The translations under genes were made by a program, and so were the position numbers. This document shows, piece by piece, positions 7,468-10,728 of a stretch of 10,728 nt of DNA (position 1 is its first letter; the number at the start of each line of letters is the position of its first letter). The notes beneath the pieces were generated by a model that made no database searches, was not told the DNA's origin, and saw only the letters and a list, made by a program, of their open reading frames with translations. This stretch comes from JAHDBG01 sp963922685 (lineage in GTDB: Bacteria; Pseudomonadota; Gammaproteobacteria; Chromatiales; Chromatiaceae). The stretch spans positions 1 to 10,728 of the forward strand of contig CAWUJM010000053.1 in assembly GCA_963922685.1 (NCBI GenBank), written 5' to 3'.

Positions 7468-7826
7468 GTTACACCATTACGATAAACAGAAAGGCAAGAG
7501 ATGGCGACTTAACCTTCGCTGGTGGCGGAAAGACTATCACAACAACATGTTACTGGAATACGGCTAAAAAGATTCCGGCTGCCACCTACCCGAACTGTTC
7601 CGCTACAACAATGACAAGAAAGAAAAATTCCAGAGGATTGCCCAGAGAAGCTGTATTTATTCCGGATGTGAAAGGTTTCTCCGGCATATTTATTCATATG
7701 GGCAAGATGCCTTATGCCGAATGGTCTGATGGTTGTATTGTAATAGATGAATCTGAGATGATTCAGATATACAACACCATAAAACCTAAGAACGGTCATA
7801 ATGTGCAAGTCATCATCACCGGTTAG
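7464..7826 (+). CDS. Small L,D-transpeptidase-fold protein, probable Tlde1-like T6SS effector
   Basis: The product has 120 residues. It starts at TTG 7464 with AAGGAG (7452-7457) six bases upstream; the ATG at 7459 runs straight into a stop, so TTG is the only sensible start. The C-terminal half reads GFSGIFIHMGKMPYAEWSDGCIVI: H78 and, 13 residues on, C91 within S-D-G-C-I, the histidine/cysteine pair of the YkuD-type L,D-transpeptidase site (H-x(n)-S-x-G-C). Before it are PAATYPN, ATTM and GLPREAVFIPDVKG, which I recall from small YkuD-like proteins near T6SS and phage genes. Such enzymes cut or exchange bonds in peptidoglycan stem peptides; Tlde1 effectors damage recipient cell walls this way. 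There is no signal peptide, which fits T6SS delivery rather than a housekeeping periplasmic enzyme. The lipoprotein starting four bases after its stop is the obvious immunity partner. A phage-type cell-wall enzyme is the alternative. Confidence 0.75.
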   Translation: MSYTITINRKARDGDLTFAGGGKTITTTCYWNTAKKIPAATYPNCSATTMTRKKNSRGLPREAVFIPDVKGFSGIFIHMGKMPYAEWSDGCIVIDESEMIQIYNTIKPKNGHNVQVIITG

Positions 7827-7830
7827 CCAG

Positions 7831-8388
7831 ATGAAAATCTCAGCATTGACTCTTGTATTACTACTGACAGGCTGCTCATTTCTGAGCATGACCGAATCGA
7901 CCGCAAGTGAAAAAGACGACTACTCTATCATCTTTTCGAACTTACTTGGCATAAACGAAAACAGATTCACTTATATCGATAGCGAAGGAAAGCAACATCC
8001 GGATCATCTCAGATTATTTAAAGAACTTGAAGAAATCTATATTCGATATATTGAACCTCAGCAAGATGGCACATACAGCCGGGAAAGAATTAAGGTCATC
8101 ATGTTGTTTGCATTCTATGCAGAAAACCGCAGTTCAGGCGCATTCAGTGAATACCTGGCATCTGATTTACAGCCCATATATACAAAAAACAGATTGACGT
8201 TTCTTGAGTTAATGCGCGAATTACCCTTCCTGATTCCATCTGTATGTCACCGGCTGAATGCGTTTTTTGGTTTTGAAGGTAAGCATACCTCTGGAAAAGA
8301 CAGTTTTATAAGAGAGAATACAATTCAATTTGCAACACACTTATCCGCAAAACAAGCTGAAACGTGTCTTGCACAGTTCAGTCAATAA
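7831..8388 (+). CDS. Lipoprotein, candidate immunity protein for the L,D-transpeptidase-fold effector
   Basis: From ATG 7831 the product has 185 residues and a textbook lipoprotein signal: MKISALTLVLLLTGC, lipobox L-T-G-C with the lipidated cysteine at residue 15 and serine after it, so outer-membrane sorting is expected under the +2 rule. An in-frame ATG at 7801 overlaps the previous gene and would put ten polar residues before the signal, so I prefer 7831, although its ribosome-binding site is weak and coupling to the upstream gene is likely. The mature part is soluble, mostly helical in appearance, with two later cysteines (in PSVCHRL and AETCLAQF) that could form a disulphide in the periplasm. 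I do not recognise a family. Anchoring in the periplasm, where a peptidoglycan-targeting effector acts, together with immediate adjacency, supports an immunity role; this is inference. Confidence 0.72.
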   Translation: MKISALTLVLLLTGCSFLSMTESTASEKDDYSIIFSNLLGINENRFTYIDSEGKQHPDHLRLFKELEEIYIRYIEPQQDGTYSRERIKVIMLFAFYAENRSSGAFSEYLASDLQPIYTKNRLTFLELMRELPFLIPSVCHRLNAFFGFEGKHTSGKDSFIRENTIQFATHLSAKQAETCLAQFSQ

Positions 8389-8391
8389 GGC

Positions 8392-8487
8392 CTGATAAAA
8401 CAAATCAACGCAGATGCCATACTTGCTAATGCCGAAGCTTCTGGTGGTAACCCATGCAACCAGTCACAGATACCGAATTTCGTATAG
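8392..8487 (+). pseudogene. Possible coding remnant between lipoprotein and next gene
   Basis: In the frame of the lipoprotein, after its stop, the sequence is open to a TAG at 8485-8487 and reads LIKQINADAILANAEASGG followed by NPCNQSQ, which looks like real protein (Ala/Asn pattern, no rare codons) but has no start codon with a ribosome-binding site. It overlaps the start of the following gene. It could be the N-terminal stub of a lost effector or chance; I recognise no family. Confidence 0.2.
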
Positions 8488-9014
8488 AACGCGTGCCAGA
8501 AAGTGCACCGGAACAAACCGAAACCAGCCGCATCTGGCTACATGGTCAACGTACCGACATCATCATAGACGGTGCCTGGCTGGAGGCCTGTCTGCGCGTT
8601 GGTAATCGCTACCTGGCCTTTCTGACCCATGACTGCCCGTTTGAAGAAAGCCTGAGTATCCATCTGCTGGACCAGACACTCAAGCCATTAGACGGTATTG
8701 GCATGGGTTTAATGTACACCACCGGACATTTCCGCAACCTGACACCAGAAACCCCTGACCGACTCCATTTTGACTTCTATGACGACAACCCCTGGTACCT
8801 GCAGATCCGCGAACAGCCCGAATGGCGCCTGCCTGGCACTGATCCCATAGGTAGCCGCCGAATCCAGCACGGACGCTGCCATCGCTACCTGGACATACAA
8901 CACCAATCCTCTCGTGGCCTGATCCCCAACACCCGTGCCCGCTACCACAAACTCCGCCAATACTGGCACAAGATACGCAACCGTTCAGATCACAACAAGT
9001 CATCTGTCAAATGA
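8454..9014 (+). CDS. Uncharacterised soluble protein in T6SS cargo cluster
   Basis: The product has 186 residues. ATG 8454 follows GGTGG (8443-8447). I do not recognise a named family. It has no signal peptide or membrane segment. A compact N-terminal part with RIWLHGQRTDIIIDGAWLEA and VGNRYLAFLTHDCPFEESLSIHLLD looks like an antiparallel beta-sheet protein; the middle (GMGLMYTTGHFRNL, RLHFDFYDDNPWYLQI) is aromatic-rich; the tail is strongly basic (RARYHKLRQYWHKIRN). I have an impression of similar small proteins beside T6SS effectors, but cannot support it from the sequence. Its stop overlaps the next start (ATGA), so it is coupled to a membrane-anchored product. GC content is much higher than in the preceding lipoprotein gene, so a new segment begins here. 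It may be an immunity or accessory protein. Confidence 0.65.
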   Translation: MQPVTDTEFRIERVPESAPEQTETSRIWLHGQRTDIIIDGAWLEACLRVGNRYLAFLTHDCPFEESLSIHLLDQTLKPLDGIGMGLMYTTGHFRNLTPETPDRLHFDFYDDNPWYLQIREQPEWRLPGTDPIGSRRIQHGRCHRYLDIQHQSSRGLIPNTRARYHKLRQYWHKIRNRSDHNKSSVK

Positions 9015-9497
9015 CCAGACACGCCAAAAAGATCAACCTTATTCTGACGAGTATAGCTACCGGTAGCCTGCTCAGCCTGATACTGGGCTCCTATCTGCTT
9101 TTTTATACACCTTTTTTATACACCCGAGTCATTTGACAAACGTACCTGGCATCTCTGGGCCCACTGGTTTGCGCCACTGGATTTATTACAGGATGCACCA
9201 GCACTCAGCCCGGTCACTGAGCCACGATACAGCCATTCTCCGCGTGACGGAGAAAGACGCGCTCTGGTGAGCATGCAATACCAGACCCAGGTATCGGTGC
9301 ATACCATCCTGAATCAGTATATCCGGCACTTCACACCTCTGGGCTGTGACCTGAAACCAGCCGCAGAAGCCACCTTCTACTGGGATACTGATACCAGACT
9401 GGCAGGCCATTGCCCGGAAGCTCGCTGCCTGCAGATTGCGCTGGAACAGCAACCAACCGGAATACAGGTGCGATTACACCTGAATCCGGCAGATTAA
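9011..9497 (+). pseudogene. Single-pass membrane protein gene broken by a 13-bp tandem duplication
   Basis: ATG 9011 overlaps the preceding stop (ATGA). As written, the frame gives only 41 residues: MTRHAKKINLIL, a membrane segment (residues about 9-31), then LFYTPFLYTRVI and TGA at 9134-9136. The cause is visible: CTTTTTTATACAC occurs twice in a row (9098-9123). Removing one copy (13 bases, one more than a multiple of three) restores one uninterrupted frame to the TAA at 9495-9497, giving 157 residues: the anchor, TPESFDKRTWHLWAHW, a variable linker, and a C-terminal domain with YQTQVSVHTILNQYIRHF and cysteines in GCDLK, AGHC and EARCLQI. The restored protein would be anchored in the inner membrane with a periplasmic domain. 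Family not recognised. An in-frame ATG at 9270 could give a short C-terminal piece, but there is no sign it is used. Confidence 0.75.
9098..9123 (+). repeat. Exact 13-bp tandem duplication (CTTTTTTATACAC x2)
   Basis: Copy one is 9098-9110, copy two 9111-9123, identical base for base including the six-T run. It lies at the end of the membrane-segment codons of the 9011 gene and shifts its frame. One copy restores the frame, as described for that gene. Such a unit can be gained or lost by replication slippage. Confidence 0.95.
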
Positions 9498-9512
9498 AAA
9501 CGAGGTCACACC

Positions 9513-10217
9513 ATGTCTGAGCTATCTGCCGCAGACTATCACAACAAAACACGTGCCATCATAGATAGTGGAATTTATGATCCTGACCAGATATTTCGGG
9601 AATTAGTCCGTTATTACCTGATACATGATCCGGAAACTGACTGGTTCTACGATACCCAGGATGATATGGAAGAATTATTTGCCGGTATGTCCGCTATTCT
9701 GGGAACCAGCTTCAAAGGCCAACCTCATGACTCTGAACACGAAACAGAAGACGCAAAACGCTTTCGGAAAGTACGCAACTGGGTAGAAAACGTACACTAT
9801 GATCAGGCAGGACTGCTGGCCAGAAACAGTCCTGCTCAACAAACAAACCCAGGCCGTAAATTTGACGGACAGATGGATAAAGTGATGCATATGATCAGAG
9901 CCGCAGCCGTCTCTGCTTACGTTGGTGAAACCCTTGCAGATGTCGGAAGCTGGGGCAATGAAGTTTTTGATGGTATGGTTAAACGCCCGGCACAACTGAT
10001 CGGTAGAAGACTTGGGTTATATTCCGGCGTTATTGGTACTGGCTATGATCAACGCGATCTGCAATGGGGATTGTATGGCTCCGAACTACAGAACCACTTT
10101 GATCTATTCAGCGACAAAAAGGCCCGCAGACTGGCAAAAAAATTTGCGGAAGGTACCTTTGTGTTAAGTCGCTGGCAGGACTGGTACGACGCCAGCAGCA
10201 GAACCTTGTATGACTGA
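9513..10217 (+). CDS. Uncharacterised 234-residue protein upstream of vgrG
   Basis: ATG 9513 has GAGG (9501-9504) eight bases upstream. No family is recognised. There is no signal peptide. The N-terminal half is acidic (YDPDQIFRELVRYYLIHD, DTQDDMEELFAG) with a possible small GTSFKGQ loop that does not fit a P-loop; the linker PAQQTNPGRKFDGQ separates a C-terminal half with MIRAAAVSAYVGETLADVGS, KRPAQLIGRRLGLYSGVIGTG and a basic KKARRLAKKF, which could be amphipathic helices. Two-part architecture, lack of an export signal, a following membrane-anchored gene overlapping by eight bases, and closeness to a probable vgrG make a T6SS effector with its immunity protein conceivable. An accessory or adaptor role is equally possible. 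Composition is intermediate between the GC-rich flanks and the AT-rich cassettes. Confidence 0.7.
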   Translation: MSELSAADYHNKTRAIIDSGIYDPDQIFRELVRYYLIHDPETDWFYDTQDDMEELFAGMSAILGTSFKGQPHDSEHETEDAKRFRKVRNWVENVHYDQAGLLARNSPAQQTNPGRKFDGQMDKVMHMIRAAAVSAYVGETLADVGSWGNEVFDGMVKRPAQLIGRRLGLYSGVIGTGYDQRDLQWGLYGSELQNHFDLFSDKKARRLAKKFAEGTFVLSRWQDWYDASSRTLYD

Positions 10218-10668
10218 ACTCCTGAAGATCGGCTACCGCATCTACCAGACCCTGGCAGTCATCCTGCTGACCGGAGCCCTGCTGCTCATCCTGATCAGCC
10301 TGGGCTTCGACACCAGCACAGAAGACCCGCAGGGTACCGCCATCATTAGCCACATAGCACCCGACACCGGTCTGATCCATCTGAGCGGCATCCGGGGCCG
10401 GGACAAACTGCGCATCACGGATCAGCTCGCCGAGGCCGACTGGGTACCACATACCCGGCCCGGCGATCCCTGTGCCGCAGACATACAACAACTCTTCCGG
10501 CAGATACGCAAAGCACCCGTTGCCTTTCGCTTTGGTACAGACCCCGGATTGTATCTGTACACAGAAACCGGGCCACCACACGCCCATACCGGCCTGCTGA
10601 ACCAGGATTTACAGGCCATTATCAACCGACACCACCTGCCAACCGATCCACCCCGGAGTCCGCCATGA
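10210..10668 (+). CDS. Small single-pass membrane protein of unknown function
   Basis: The product has 152 residues and overlaps the 9513 gene by eight bases and the next gene by four (ATGA), so all three are probably co-translated. One strong hydrophobic segment (YQTLAVILLTGALLLILISLG, about residues 12-32) puts the remainder most likely in the periplasm. That part contains AIISHIAPDTGLIHLSGIRG, a short DWVPHTRPGDPC segment with the only cysteine, a helical IQQLFRQIRKAP, a strand-like VAFRFGTDPGLYLY and a His/Pro-rich tail. I do not recognise it. Its plan (N-terminal anchor, domain of about 110 residues, next to a soluble cargo-like gene) parallels the broken 9011 gene, though I see no convincing sequence similarity. 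Immunity protein for the 9513 product or a T6SS accessory factor are both possible. Confidence 0.7.
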   Translation: MTELLKIGYRIYQTLAVILLTGALLLILISLGFDTSTEDPQGTAIISHIAPDTGLIHLSGIRGRDKLRITDQLAEADWVPHTRPGDPCAADIQQLFRQIRKAPVAFRFGTDPGLYLYTETGPPHAHTGLLNQDLQAIINRHHLPTDPPRSPP

Positions 10669-10728
10669 GCAGTACCGCCAACCACCGCGTCACCTGCACC
10701 CTGGAGGGTGCCGAACTGATGGTCGTCA
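10665..10728 (+). CDS. Probable VgrG/TssI spike protein, N-terminal end only
   Basis: ATG 10665 overlaps the previous stop (ATGA) and has GGAG (10654-10657) seven bases upstream. The 21 visible residues, MSSTANHRVTCTLEGAELMV plus V, resemble the start of VgrG proteins, where a short polar opening leads into a strand of the form F-x-L-x-V-E-G and L-x-V-V before the gp27-like domain. The gene runs out of the window. Context (hcp, DUF4123, effectors) makes a vgrG likely, but so few residues cannot prove it. Confidence 0.5.
   Translation, partial: MSSTANHRVTCTLEGAELMVV

Noticed and set aside
1..10728. CRISPR array, tRNA, rRNA or insertion sequence
   Set aside because: No regularly spaced repeats, no tRNA or rRNA-like segment, no transposase and no terminal repeats with target duplications were seen on either strand.

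Overview
The window is part of a type VI secretion system (T6SS) locus from a Gram-negative bacterium, most likely a gammaproteobacterium. This rests on a TssM/IcmF-type protein, an Hcp tube protein, a DUF4123 effector-loading chaperone, a probable VgrG start at the right edge, two effector/immunity-like pairs aimed at peptidoglycan, and a lipoprotein with a Gram-negative lipobox. I cannot name the species. The core genes (tssM, hcp) and the genes before vgrG are visibly GC-rich. The two toxin-bearing stretches (about 1-2300 and 6770-8400) are clearly AT-richer, as expected of cargo cassettes swapped into a stable T6SS backbone.

Layout. Positions 2-1978 are a compact, overlapping three-gene cassette on the + strand: a DUF4123 chaperone (its 5' end lies outside the window), a papain-fold (permuted NlpC/P60-like) effector candidate, and a signal-anchored immunity candidate. 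Positions 1979-2338 hold no intact gene, but the minus strand carries what looks like a short membrane-protein remnant broken by a one-base frameshift. Positions 2339-5912 are tssM, with its reading frame broken between the first two membrane segments. A spacer with three GC-rich hairpins follows, then hcp (6191-6709), a 13-bp inverted repeat, and a hicA/hicB-type toxin-antitoxin pair whose HicB lacks the usual DNA-binding tail. Next come a small L,D-transpeptidase-fold protein (7464-7826, TTG start) and a lipoprotein (7831-8388), which fit a Tlde1-like effector and its periplasmic immunity protein. Positions 8454-10668 hold four tightly packed genes of unknown function. They alternate soluble and single-pass membrane products and lead by an ATGA overlap into a probable vgrG at 10665. 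The second of the four is broken by an exact 13-bp tandem duplication.

How the parts fit. TssM is the inner-membrane component of the T6SS membrane complex, Hcp forms the expelled tube, and VgrG the tip. DUF4123 proteins load effectors onto VgrG. The papain-fold and L,D-transpeptidase-fold proteins would act on peptidoglycan in the recipient's periplasm, and their membrane-anchored or lipidated neighbours would protect the producer there. The four unknown genes before vgrG are candidates for uncharacterised effector, immunity or accessory functions.

Three reading-frame breaks in about 7 kb (tssM, the minus-strand remnant, the 9011 gene) mean the locus is decaying, is switched by reversible indels, or contains sequencing or assembly errors. 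The sequence alone cannot decide between these.
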